Origin: Oscheius sp. JU75
Lineage: Eukaryota; Nematoda; Chromadorea; Rhabditida; Rhabditidae
Direction: 5' to 3'
DNA length: 64,000 bases
Assembly: GCA_037178855.1 (NCBI GenBank)
Contig: JASJZC010000006.1
Span: forward strand, 3,720,001-3,784,000
Part shown: piece after piece, positions 37,047 through 48,340 of the stretch
Numbering within the stretch: the stretch's first letter is position 1
How the letters are laid out: the number at the start of each line of letters is the position of its first letter
Translations under genes and position numbers: made by a program
Notes under the pieces: model-generated
What the model saw: the letters and a program-made list of their open reading frames with translations, nothing else
Told to the model about the DNA's origin: nothing
The model's database searches: none

Positions 37047-39532
37047 ATGAACGCGAATGTAATCTATAAAAGAAATCACATAGCCGGTGGTCGAGGCGGA
37101 TCTACTCCTTTCAACAGGAATTTTTCAAGAGAACATCCAATTGCTCCGAGTCGATTCGGTGGAGGCGGCTACAAGACTCATCACAGAGGTAGGCTATTTT
37201 CTTGATTCTTTGAACAAAGAGTCTAGGAGCAAGTCACCATCAGTCGCATCACAGACAGCCACATTCTACCTCGTCAATTTTCGTCCGACCACCCACGAAT
37301 CACAACTGGGAACAGGAGGTCGTGAATGTGTGTCTGGACTACGAGACGGTCGGAATGGTCGTCTGGGTTGACGGGCAGTATGGAGAGGTCGTCTGCGAGA
37401 AGAACATCCATTCTTCATACGCCCACTTCTACTTTGATGGCAGTACAGTCCTTGATGGACAGCCCATGGCCGTGGCAACTAGATCCGAACAGGGACTCGG
37501 TCTCAAACCAGGAAGCAAGGTAGGCTTTTCCCTTGTTTTGGACCTCATGAGACGTATTCAGATTGAATTCGAGTGCCGATACATGCCGCCGGAGCGGAAA
37601 AAGACACCCCACATGGTTCACATCAAGAGGATGTCTGTGGTCAGAGCCGAGCCGAAGACTGAACTTGAAACTCTCTCCCTCGTATCCTATACGAAAGATC
37701 CGCATACTCCCAAACTGGCCGTCGATCAGGTACCCGTCTCTATTTACTTCGAAACAAGAACCTAAGAGCGGTGACTACGTGCTCGTCTCTCCCGTACTCT
37801 TTTCCAAAACATGGGCTCTCACCTGCATCAAGGCCACAATGATCGGATCGGTTCCGGACTACACGGAGGACAGATGTGACCTGTCAGTCGGTCGGACATT
37901 CATGGGCACCGTCATGAAGGCTCCCAGATGGATGTTGGACGGCGGAGACGTCGGTGCCTCTGGCTGCAATATTCGCAAGGTTCTCATCGATGTCGGCGAC
38001 TTTACCCAAACCATCTCGGGCTTGGCTACTGTGATACATGTATGTCTTTCTCTTTTCTTTTCAAACCAAAGGTTTCAGGTAGTTCCATTCCAAAACATCC
38101 TGCTTGAGGCAGATGACCGTCCACGCGAGTACATGTTCTACCCGATTGTGGCCTTTTCGCTGGCCTCGAAGAGAGAACTTATGGTCAAAGGAACACGTGT
38201 CCATTTCGTGGCCTGCAAAGAGCTGCCTGGCTTCAGTCATCCCTGGCGAGTGACCCAGATCGCCTTTGCGGAGCAGTCTTATCGACCACCTCTTCGAACA
38301 GCTCCCTCGTCAATCTATTCGGTGCCACCGCGGAAGCCGAAGCCAGTTGAAAAGCCGCCTAAACAGGACGATCTCACAGCCATCTTCGGTCAAAGCTCGA
38401 CAAAGCTCGCAAAGGATCCGCTGGAAGAGCTGCTCGACTCTGTCAGGACGGACTCAACTCCCTCGTCCAGTCTCTTGGATACGTTGATGTCAGCCAGTCT
38501 GGAATCGTTTGTCAGTACGGCAGAGAATTGTCAGACTGTCAGGTATCCATGTTTTGATTTCTAGTTCACCATCTTCAGGCGGGAAGATGTCAAGCATCTG
38601 ATCCAGATGGAGCCATCAGCTGATCTAAAGACAGCTTGTTTTGTCCTGGGTTGTAGTCTGCTGCCGAGTTGCGAAGCTGTCGACCTGGAAAAGGTGGAAC
38701 GCTCGGAGGTTGTCCACTGGGAGCAGAGGACCTACAGTCATGCGACGATGACAGTCGCGGAGAAGGTGGCCGAAGAGCAAAGAAGACGACGGGCAGAGGA
38801 ACAGGAGACTGCAGAAGTCGAGGCGGAACGGGACAGACTGATCAAGCTGTTCGAACGACAGGCAGGTGAGGCCGACGCGGAGAAAAAGACGGCTGAAGCA
38901 GCAAGAAAGACTGGAAAACGGGCAGAGGAACGAAGGCTTATGTGTCCATTTGCTCCGGAAATCGAAGGAATTCGAACTATCAGTGAGATTTTTCTTTCTA
39001 GTTGACACAAAAAGTGTTCAGGTCTCTTCGACGACGTCGAATACATCTTCACCCAGATTCTCTGCCAAAATGAGCTCAAGAAAGCAACCGATTTGGCACG
39101 AAAAGAGCTGAAGAAGGAGAAGCTCCCAGTCGAGCCGATCAAGCTAAAAGACGGATTCTGGTTCCGTCGCAAGAGTCAACGCTGTCTACCGACTATCCTC
39201 GTGGCCGAGATCTGTTCCAATCGTACCGAGGACGAAATCTGTCGCGACTACCATATCAGCTCCCTGAAGAACACTATCGTTCTGAGAAACCCAGTCAGTT
39301 GTTTTCCCTATTCATTTTATAAAGAGTCTTTCAGATTAAGACTCTTGAAGAGAGTACGAGTGCTCTTCCCCCTCCTCCTCCTCCCACAGTCGAGGCAGTC
39401 GAAGAAGTCCCCAGAAGGATAGAAGAGAAGCCGGAGAACAAAAAACCAGTCGACGCCCCGCCAGAGCCGAAGAATGCCTTCTTCCAAGACGACATCGTGG
39501 CCAATTTCGTGCGAAGTCTGAGAAAAGCCTAG
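37047..39532 (+). CDS. Unrecognised 737-aa protein with beta-rich, cold-shock-like modules and a coiled coil
   Basis: Not assigned to a named family. Exons 37047-37188, 37227-37519, 37562-37729, 37767-38039, 38079-38542, 38579-38982, 39022-39293, 39335-39532; all phases agree. Residues 1-75 are Gly/Arg/His-rich. Residues about 75-185 (GMVVWVDGQYGEVV, a Phe-rich strand, then LKPGSKIEFECRYMPP and PHMVHIKRM) follow the order of a cold-shock domain; a second module about 225-345 (GTVMKAPRW, LMVKGTRVHFVACKELPGF, WRVTQIAF) is similar. A Pro/Lys linker is followed by a charged coiled coil (about 475-570) and a Pro-rich tail ending NFVRSLRKA. By analogy with CSDE1-type proteins it could bind RNA; this is inference. 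Confidence 0.72.
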
Positions 39533-40569
39533 TTTTAATCCCATTTCCCTCTTTCATTTCTGTGTCATTCTGTTTTACCGGTTATATAACACACGCATAT
39601 GTCATATTGCCACCGCTTATAATAAAGCTCTATTTTGAAAACTTGTGTTCTCTTTCCTGATATAGTCTAGTCGGATAGCTACCGAATTTGAGTATCGGGG
39701 GATGATAAGAATGTTTTCAGGATATCTAATGGAAGAATCGAATCGAAGAGAGACAGTCCTAATCGAAGATATTGTGAGTTCTGGAATCAATATTACTTTG
39801 AACAATTCTCCTTTCATTGGAAACGAAGGCGTTTCTAAAGGAACATCGTAAAAAGCCTACTGAACAAGATGCTGAAATCCTATGAGTTTTTGAAGGATGT
39901 AGTGGTCTATTTTCTGTGAGTCCATTCCTGTAAGTTCCTCTTTTCTCTCGCTCAGTTTAACTCTGTCTATTGGTTCCTTCCACTACACGTAACGCGCAAT
40001 ACATTAGCAACAGTTCCAAAAAAGCATTTGTAAATTAGTTGTTGTTTCAAGCGATGGTTTTCTTATTTGCAAGATACTCGTTCGAACTTCTACTAATAAA
40101 AGTATCTTTTAGTTATTTGTAGTTGCAATTAGTGGCTAGAGGAAAGTGCATTCCGTTTTGTGCAAAAGAATCGCCCTTCCTATGCTGACAACGAGACAGT
40201 TTCAATAGAAGTCTGCGGGAACATCATAGACACAGTTCCGTAATTCATCTATAACCCACAGGGGCCAAGATGAGTTAAGAGCTGGTGAGGACCTTAGAAA
40301 AAGAGTCATCTCTCTGCAAAATGATAACTGACTCACACGAATTCCGGATCAAACTTCTCATCTTTCATCATTCTCTGAACTATGACGTCAACAGAGACTG
40401 GCTGGTGAGACAAGAGAACACATCAGTGACCGGCAATTTCTTCCTCTCTTACCTGTATTCCTAACGAGAATCCCAACGAAGTATCAAGTTCCGCTTCGAG
40501 ACGAGTGTCTACTAATCGTGCTCTTTGTTCGCTTATCGGTCTCTCTTACGCCATCACTTTTAGCTGTCT
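39533..40569. other. No recognisable gene
   Basis: Spacer between the 737-aa gene and the first Mpv17-family gene. No exon chain, RNA gene or repeat recognised beyond the poly(A) signal at 39621. Confidence 0.5.
39621..39626 (+). terminator. Poly(A) signal of the 737-aa gene
   Basis: AATAAA 89 bases after the stop codon. Confidence 0.6.
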
Positions 40570-41235
40570 ATGCTTCTTGCCTTCTTGAAAAGGTCGTTGG
40601 AAAAAAGACCGCTGCTCACTCAAGTTATAGCTGCTGGTAATGTTTCTTCGTATTGGATAAGATCCTTTTAGGTTGCATAACCTCGTCGGGTGATATACTC
40701 TGTCAGTTTGCGGTAGAAAAGAGGAAACTTCACCAGTATGATCCAAAAAGAACAGCTCGATTCTTTCTCACATCGACATGTTTCCTAGCTCCGATGGGAT
40801 CGATGTGGTTCAGGTTCCTTCAGACTAGAATCACTCGAGGGCATCCCAATCTTCTTCCTTTGAAAAGAGTTATCATCGATATTGTGAGCAGACTCAAAAA
40901 GAAACTTATTCCCTCTTCAGACCTGTATGTCTCCGTTTGTGACAGCTTGCAACTTGACGATTCTTCGAGTTCTTGAGGGTTATTCCTTCGAAAAGTCCAT
41001 TGAGAAGATGAAAGAAGACTGGTGGACGATTTGGAGTAACGGATTGAAGGTTTTGAAAGTGCAGACATTCTAATTACTCCTGTCATTCTAGGTGTGGCCA
41101 CTCACGTCTCTCATTGCCTTCTATCTTCTCCCACTCAACACGAGAATCATCTTCTATCAGGTCGTCGGACTGTTCTGGAACTGCTATCTGTCGTACAAGA
41201 CACAGGCGAAGATTCATCCATTGCCTATATTTTGA
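40570..41235 (+). CDS. Mpv17/PMP22-family membrane protein 1
   Basis: Four-span protein of inner mitochondrial or peroxisomal membranes; relatives affect mitochondrial DNA maintenance and membrane conductance. Exons 40570-40636, 40672-40883, 40921-41049, 41092-41235; 183 aa, the usual length. It starts MLLAFLKRSLEKRPLLTQ, has GDILCQ then the YDPKRTARFF segment, EKMKEDWWTIWSNGLK and the family signature NTRIIFYQVVGLFWNCYLSY then KTQ. It is the first of a tandem pair; its second exon (212 nt) equals the paralogue's exons 2 plus 3 (116 + 96 nt). A 3' splice site sits 7 bases before the ATG. Confidence 0.93.
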
Positions 41236-41953
41236 AGTAAACGACTATTGCTTCTCTTCTAGTGATGAGTTTCTCAAAGAAGAAAACTTTGAATACGCGC
41301 CGAAATTCAAACAAGTTAAAACTCTAGCAAAGTCGACATTCTCTTATTTTTCTCTCGATTTTCTTGCCTTTGCTTACTTCTTGACCCCATCCATCACAAA
41401 AAAAAAATTAAAATTGCTTTCGGGTATTACTTCGGAACGTGGCCTCGTTCATTCAAACGGGTTTTCGCGCTCTTTTCCTTTTTGGCGGATTTTGAATTTT
41501 CTTCTCGATTTTGATGTTCCCTATTGTTCTTCATCATTTTCTGCTGGGATCTAACGTTTTTCCCCCTCCGAAGTAATTTTCCGAGGCAAAATAGGAAAAG
41601 CACTAGAAGGTGTACAGATTAAAATGAAAAATGACGTGAATAAGTTCGAGGAAAACTGGATCAGCTTCTTTCTTCCCGCCAAAAAGGAAAAGTGCGCGAA
41701 AACTCATTTAAATAATAGAGCCACTGCCGAAGTATTGTGATTGTGACCTGAGGTTTCCTCTTACCGTTCACAATCTTATCAAATCTGCTAGTAAAAAGTG
41801 CCGCGTTCTTTTGATACACCTCATGTTTTTCCTACTGGCCGCTCTTCATAACTCCGCCTTGTTTACTCGTTCCGCCATCACTGTTTGGTTGTTTTCCGCA
41901 CTCAACTTGCCCTTTCCGTCTCGCAATCCTATCTTCTCACTCGCAGGACAGAA
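41236..41953. other. Spacer between the tandem Mpv17 genes
   Basis: 718 bp. No gene recognised. It ends with a 3' splice site (CACTCGCAG) 7 bases before the next ATG. Confidence 0.5.
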
Positions 41954-42944
41954 ATGCTCCTCCGTGCCTTCAACGCCTCTCTTCAAAAACGCCCTCTGAC
42001 CACGCAGATAGTCGCCTCAGGTTGGTTTCTTCTCTCTTTCCTTGAAATTGAGCTGAAACACGATATTGTACTAGCTCTCGATCGATGTGAAGTACAAAAA
42101 AACAGAAAACAGCTATGGAATAATGCGTAAGACTTCACCATTTTGCAGGTATTATTTGTGCCGGCGGAGATGTGATGAGCCAATTCGTTTTCGAGAAGAG
42201 AACGCCACAGCAGTATGACTGGAAACGAACGGGTCGATTCTTCATCCTCGGATCGGTCTTCATTGTGAGTCTTTCCTCAATTTCTTCGATTTTATCTACT
42301 TAGACTCCAATAGTCGCCCGTTGGTTCAAGTTCCTCGAAGCCAATGTTAATTTCGGACCGAAGAAGACGATTCCCCTAGTCAGAGTAGCATTTGATCAGG
42401 TTTTTCCTTCATACATACTTTACAATTAGATTCTTTTCAGTTATTAATGGCTCCGCCATTAAACGCAGCTATTTTGGTTGTACTTCGTCAGTTGGAAGGA
42501 TTCTCCTTCAGCGAATCCGTGGATAAGATGAAACAGGATTGGTGGCCTGTCTATAGTCGCAGTTTGATGGTTTGTCTTCTTCTTTTGAGTTTTGAGCTAA
42601 CCCTGAGTGTAAGGAAGTCTCCCACTGACGAATTACGACCAAAATAGCTGTGTTTGACAGTCGGTAGCATTTCTAAAAAAAAAAGAAGAGTGGAGCACAA
42701 CGTGCTGCTGCTACAACAAATTCTACCACTCCCCACATTGTTGTAAACAAAAAGTATTCGCACCATGCTCCTTGACAAAATTTAACTCGAAAACTCGAAC
42801 CTCGAAATCTTTTAGCTCTGGCCGTTCGTACAGACGTTCAACTTCTACTTCGTCCCGCTCAACATGCGAGTCATCGTCGTCCAACTGGTGGCCCTCTTCT
42901 GGAACTCGTGGCTCAGTTACAAGACCCAGGCTAAGCTCGAATGA
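41954..42944 (+). CDS. Mpv17/PMP22-family membrane protein 2
   Basis: Tandem paralogue of the preceding gene, 178 aa. Exons 41954-42020, 42149-42264, 42304-42399, 42441-42569, 42816-42944. Starts [18 protein letters not shown]; contains [39 protein letters not shown] and [20 protein letters not shown] then KTQ. First exons of the pair are both 67 nt and the Trp-Trp exon is 129 nt in each. It has one extra intron (42265-42303) compared with its neighbour. Which of the two is the orthologue of mammalian MPV17 and which of PXMP2 or MPV17L2 cannot be settled here. Confidence 0.93.
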
Positions 42945-43130
42945 TCTCACCGGACCGTCATCTCCATGCCAACAACAACGGACCCCTCTCCACCATTTTG
43001 TTTTGACTCTAACTTTTGGTTCTTTTTTGTTAGAACATAAAATGTACATATCTCCGATCCCAGTCGGTCATTCTTTCTGTTCTTATCGATAATTATCGTT
43101 ATCAATCTAGGGGACACCTTGCGCAGCAGT

Positions 43131-43136
43131 AATAAA
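43131..43136 (+). terminator. Poly(A) signal after the second Mpv17 gene
   Basis: AATAAA 187 bases after the stop codon and about 100 bases before the FPGS start codon. Confidence 0.5.
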
Positions 43137-43236
43137 AATCGATTTTGCTCGAAATTCAACTATTTTGTAGTTCATAGCAAGCGAATTGGCCGAGAAGGCA
43201 CTTTCACAGCTTTTAGTCATGTCTTTCTTGTCTTAA

Positions 43237-45969
43237 ATGCTCGTCACAAGACGACCATTCGCTTTGCTGCAGCGTGTTCGGACTGCTGTCGGCCGCCATC
43301 TTAACATTGGGTCAGTCTGCCGAGAAATGGCAACCGTGAATGGACATTCCATCTCCAAATACCAGGCACTTTCTCATATTTTCCTATCTTAAAGCTATTT
43401 CAGTCAGCAATCCTTCATCTAAATGATCTCCAATCCAATGCCATGGTTATACAGAAGCTACGAGAGAAGAGAGACATCATTCAAGAGAGGAATATCCAAG
43501 AGACGACAGAGTATTTGGAACAATCTGGACTGCATGTGAGTCGCTTTTTTTTTGAATTTCAGCTCCTTATAACCGTTTGGGCAGTGCAAACTTGCGAGGG
43601 AGCTTTAGTGGCTCCCGAGCATGGTTGCTCTTCTACGTTTACAAACTTGTAGGGCAAACCAGGTGGTCTCTTGTTCTGTTTGTCATTTTTACCGATCCAA
43701 CTCTCTCTTTCACCCTTTCCATCTTGTAAAAGAGTTTTAACCACGTTACTCGATTTTCTTGTACTTTTCAGAGAACTTCTTGCCCCAAAAGGTCTCCTCT
43801 TGTGTAAAAACACTCCGTATATCCCGTTTCGAACGGCCAGACAGCATGTGACACAGGTTCAATTGAGATCCAAGTCGAACTAAATTGCACAGCTTTGCTG
43901 GAAAACTTCCGTATCTTTGAAGTGACGGGGCGTTTCAAAAATACACGGGTATCATCTTTCTGAATAAGAATGACATGATTGAAACTAGCAGTACCACTCT
44001 TTCATTCTGATACTTTATAGAACTTTTCAGCTGAACCAAGTAGACGACCTCAAAGTAATCCATGTGAGCGGGACCAAGGGAAAAGGTTCGACTTGTGCTT
44101 TCGTCGAGTCAATCCTACGATCACTCGGATACAAGACTGGCCTTTACACGTAAGTCTTTGTCTCTTGTAGTTCTTAGAGTAAAGTACAGATCTCCACATC
44201 TCGTTCACGCGAGAGAGCGGATCCGCATCAATTCTCATCCGATAGACGAGGAGCTTTTTGCCGAGTACTTCTTCAAGGTCTACAATCAGCTGAAATCGTC
44301 TGGGGATGGTCATCAGATGCCTGCCTACTTCAAGTTTCTCACCCTGATGGCCTTCCATGTCTTCCATTCGGAGAAGGTCGATGTCGCCATTATCGAGGTC
44401 GGAATTGGAGGCTCCTACGATTGCACTAACATTGTCAGGTACACATTTTTTAAATCTGGAAACTTGTCTCTGCGATAATGTTTTAGAACCGTTCCTAAGC
44501 TCTGACAGGTCTAATAATCAAGCTAGAACCTTCAAAAACGGTATCAACCAAGAACATTTCAGAAATCCGAAAGTCTGCGGAGTCACGACCCTCGACTTTG
44601 ACCACACCTCGATCCTAGGCACGACTATCCCAGAAATTGCTAAACACAAGGTACTTTTGTCGGGTTTTCACTAAAAAACACGTACTTTTAGGCAGGAATC
44701 TTTAAAAAAGACGTCCCGGCAGTGGTCACTCCTCCCGTCCCGACAGCTCTGGAAGTTTATCAACAGAAAGCAGCCGACGCCGAGTCTACATTACACCTGG
44801 CTCCTGATTTCGACTCATATTCCTGGCCAAAAGGCAAGATTTCCCTGGGAATCGCCGGCTGCCATCAACAGTTGAACGTCTCTCTGGCTCTGCAGCTGGC
44901 CAGGATATGGTTGGAAAGAACACGGAATGATGGTTAGTCGAGTTTCTATTATTTAGAAATCATAAAATGTAGACGGAGTCTTTTCGAACGAAAACTGGAG
45001 ACCTGGAGATCCTTACGAAGTGCCTCAGAGGTTTGCCGATGCCATAGCTGATTGTCGATGGCCCGGCAGGAGTCATACGGTAGAACAAGGGCAGCTGAGC
45101 TACTTTCTGGACGGGGCTCATACGCCGAAGAGCATGGAGATGTGCGCAATTTGGTTCCAGGATCAGATGACTAACAGGTCGAAGAGGAAGAGGATTCTCA
45201 TCTTCCAGTGCACCGCCGACAGGAATCCGACGACATTGCTGCCCTTCCTAAAGGTAAGTTAGCTTTTCTGACTTCTAGGGGTCAAAAAATGATAGATTTC
45301 ATTTGAAATGTGAAAGCGCTCAAGTTTCTACATTCATAACTTTGTAAATCGCACAGGAAGCGCGGCTCAGATTTTAAATGGCTCAGTTGGTTCTCCGATT
45401 ACCTATCCAATACAAGGTTCCCCGCTCCTAACAAAACTTTTTGTTTTGTCGTAAAGCTCAAAAAAACATTTCGGGGAGTTTATCATTCGTAAAATTTGAT
45501 TAAAACGGTCAGAGCTGGCTACTTCTGTGTCAGATTGCCATGTTCGTGAGCCGAATGTAAACTGGGTAACTCTTGGGACTGGCTCTTAATCCATTAACCA
45601 TGGCTTCAGGACCTCGACATCAACACGGCGCTCTTCTGTCCAACGATTCTCCAAGTCTCGCAGGACAAGAGCTCTGACAACGCCAACTTCAACCAATCTA
45701 CCTCGGAACAGATGACCAGAAGTGAGCGTTGTGCTGACACTTGGAAGGAGTTGACCGGCAAGGTTAGTCACTATTTTGATTTCAATTTCAAGACCTGGCA
45801 CAGACCACAAAATGACCGAATATCTTTCCAGGAGACGCACGTTTTCGACTGCATTTCGTCGCTCGTCGACTGGGTCCAGAAGATCGACGAGCCGGCCGAT
45901 ATTCTCGTCACAGGGAGTCTCCATCTCGTCGGCGGAGTCCTCTCTTTCATCCAGCCCGACGTCTGTTAG
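43237..45969 (+). CDS. FPGS: Folylpolyglutamate synthase
   Basis: Adds glutamates to folates so that they stay in cytosol and mitochondria. Exons 43237-43365, 43404-43535, 44031-44149, 44190-44438, 44563-44650, 44692-44932, 44973-45253, 45610-45762, 45832-45969; 509 aa. P-loop GTKGKGS at 101-107, then SPHL and VRERIRI-like [29 protein letters not shown] with [10 protein letters not shown], and the C-terminal domain DGAHTPKSM and [12 protein letters not shown]. The first 30 residues are basic and amphipathic ([20 protein letters not shown]), a likely mitochondrial presequence; an internal Met at 31 could start a cytosolic form. The first intron (43366-43403) begins with GC. A tRNA-like remnant lies in the intron 45254-45609. 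Confidence 0.95.
45372..45430 (+). repeat. tRNA-derived remnant in an FPGS intron
   Basis: An A-box-like TGGCTCAGTTGG (45379-45390) is followed at roughly tRNA spacing by a damaged B box beginning GGTTC (45416). Stems are not complementary. Weaker than the other two remnants in this window. Confidence 0.35.
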
Positions 45970-48340
45970 TTTCATCGATACACATTGTTTTTTGTTACAT
46001 GCTTGACAGTCTATGAATCTCTTACCGCCAATTGTCATTCTCTTTTCTGGCCAAATGACCTTCTTCTACGTCAGTTCCGTCGCAGCGACATCATCAATCA
46101 AACCAGAAAATGCTTCTCCAGCACCGAAACTCCCGTGTCTTTTGTGAAAACTTGACCCCTGGGCTGAAATTAGCAGATTAGCGCCCTGTTTTCCATAAAA
46201 ACCACCCTCTTGTTGTTAGACTAACAACAGGTTTCTCGCGGTCATCATCAGCAGTGACAGGAGATATCGTCAAAAAGGGCGGGAACGCCCCGCGCTTTGT
46301 GGTCAAATGTTCACCGTCAGTCTGTAGTCGAACTTGTGCGACCACTGGGTTGCTTTACACTTTTTCCAAAACATGATCTCTTTCTTGGTGTTGCAGCGAT
46401 CGTGCAATTTTAAAACGTTCGAATGTTCGCCATTCCTTACTGTACGTTTCTGCTACGATATCTATAGATCCCATGTCACTTCTTTTTGGCGCAAATTTTA
46501 ATGTTTTCGTGATATTCTTCATCTTTTGCTCCGAGGCTAAAGTTGTCTATGAACAACACCACTTACAGGAACTTAAAATTGTCCAAAAGAGTCGAGAAAC
46601 AACTGAACTCCTCTGTACTAGCGGTCACAACAAGTACAGTAGCCTATAAGAAACCAACATGTTTTCGGTCCATATCTCATGACTATCCTAACTATTTTCG
46701 TGTTTTCTCATTCTATCTGGAAATGGTGTTACTGTTATCACAGAGTGTCTGGTAATCAACTAGAATTGAAAAAGTAATAGAGTTTCCAAGGTCGTTACTC
46801 TCTCAGTCGGTACAGAGACGAATGAAAGGAAAATGGAGGGCTGTTTTTCGAACAGATTGCGCTGCTTTCGGTCATACTTGCCTCTCTTATGAGAGCCCTC
46901 TGTTCTCAATACTGACAGTACAGGGTAAGCGACAGACTGGAGCCAGTAGTGGTAGTATTCGGTAGTCAACTGACAGAATAAGAAGAGTTCCCGTGCCTCC
47001 AAGGCCGTACTCTTGACCGTTGCTTACTCTTTTTCTGTTGACCCTAAACAGCCAACCGTTCTCTGTAATTGTACCCAAACAAATGCAACCTATCACTGAG
47101 GACGAGTTGATCATTTCAGCGAGGGAATGTTGTTTGTGTTCTCTCGTAGCATATAAAGAAGGTGTAATTCTCTCTCGCCCCTTCTCTGTTGCTACAATTC
47201 TTTGTTTTCAAGCTAGTCGTCCGACGGGTCATATCGCCATTTTCAGTTTTCCATCGGTGGGTAATTCGACGTCTTTCAGAGATCTCTTGACACAAGCATA
47301 ACTGTCAGAAAGATATCTCTATATGAAGTTCCTTCGATCCCTTTCTGGCTCATTGCTTCTCGACTCTAATGGGACATTTCAAGGTTGATCTCTCCTTTCA
47401 GTTCCCAACAATTCTCTGACCACGAGGATCATATTTCTCATTTCAGAACCGGACCCCATTTGAGTTGTTTTGATAAAAATCCCCCAGCCGGGTCGACCTG
47501 TTCCTGGGGTCTAGACACCCAATCCGATACCGGGACAAGCTCGACAAACAGTGATCGGACCATAATTGGGAAGTTCCCAATGGGAGTGTCTTGTGTTTTG
47601 TCGGCTTCATCACTAACCTGTCTTTTACGGTACCTAAGTTACCGGGACTAGACAGTAGCCAAGTTTATTTATTAGCAGCCCACTTTGCGCTTACCCTCCA
47701 CCTTTGTCCAGCAATAACTGACAAAGAATCTTAGATCGTCTTACCTTATTCCAATTTACCCGTATGGTCCACTAGACTGTACTGGTCAAGGGTGGCATGT
47801 CAGTTCCAATTCAAGACTATTGGTAGATCCAAGAAGACAAGGCAGACAGCCCTGAGATTTGACATCATCTGACCCGGTCTCAATCTGTTTGTTCTGTCCA
47901 CGCCTCATTCTGTACTTGTCTATCTTGACATGCAAATTTTGGTGTAAGAGCATTGTCAGCTCCAGAAATAACGGTGAGATCCACAGAAGTCTTTGACATA
48001 GACTGACAGAGGAACAACATAAAGAATGTTCCTTATTCAATCAAATCATGACTCTAACTCTTTTTGTCTCTTACCTCTCCCCATATAGAAACAATGGCTT
48101 TTTAGCCTTGGTCTCCTAGCAGCCCATCTCGCGTCATTTACGAGCCTCTCTAACTGCAAAATGTGTCTTTCGATCTCTCACTGTTGCGTCAGACGAATCC
48201 AATCTGTACTCTGAACCTTTTTACTCCTCTCCTCCACTTCCTGTCCCCCACCCTCTATTCCTGATTTCAGCCATCACGAGCGTCCATTAGCGTCTGTCTA
48301 CCAACCAACTGATTCATAAGTGCATCATTCTTACTTCAAC
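45970..48340. other. No recognisable gene
   Basis: About 2.4 kb between FPGS and the reductase gene. Open frames such as 47385-47651 show no family motif or splice partner. A 3' splice-site-like TGATTTCAG lies about 70 bases before the next start codon. Confidence 0.5.

Noticed and set aside
45970-48340. Possible small genes in the FPGS-reductase spacer
   Set aside because: No motifs, no coherent exon phases and no codon bias that I could recognise.
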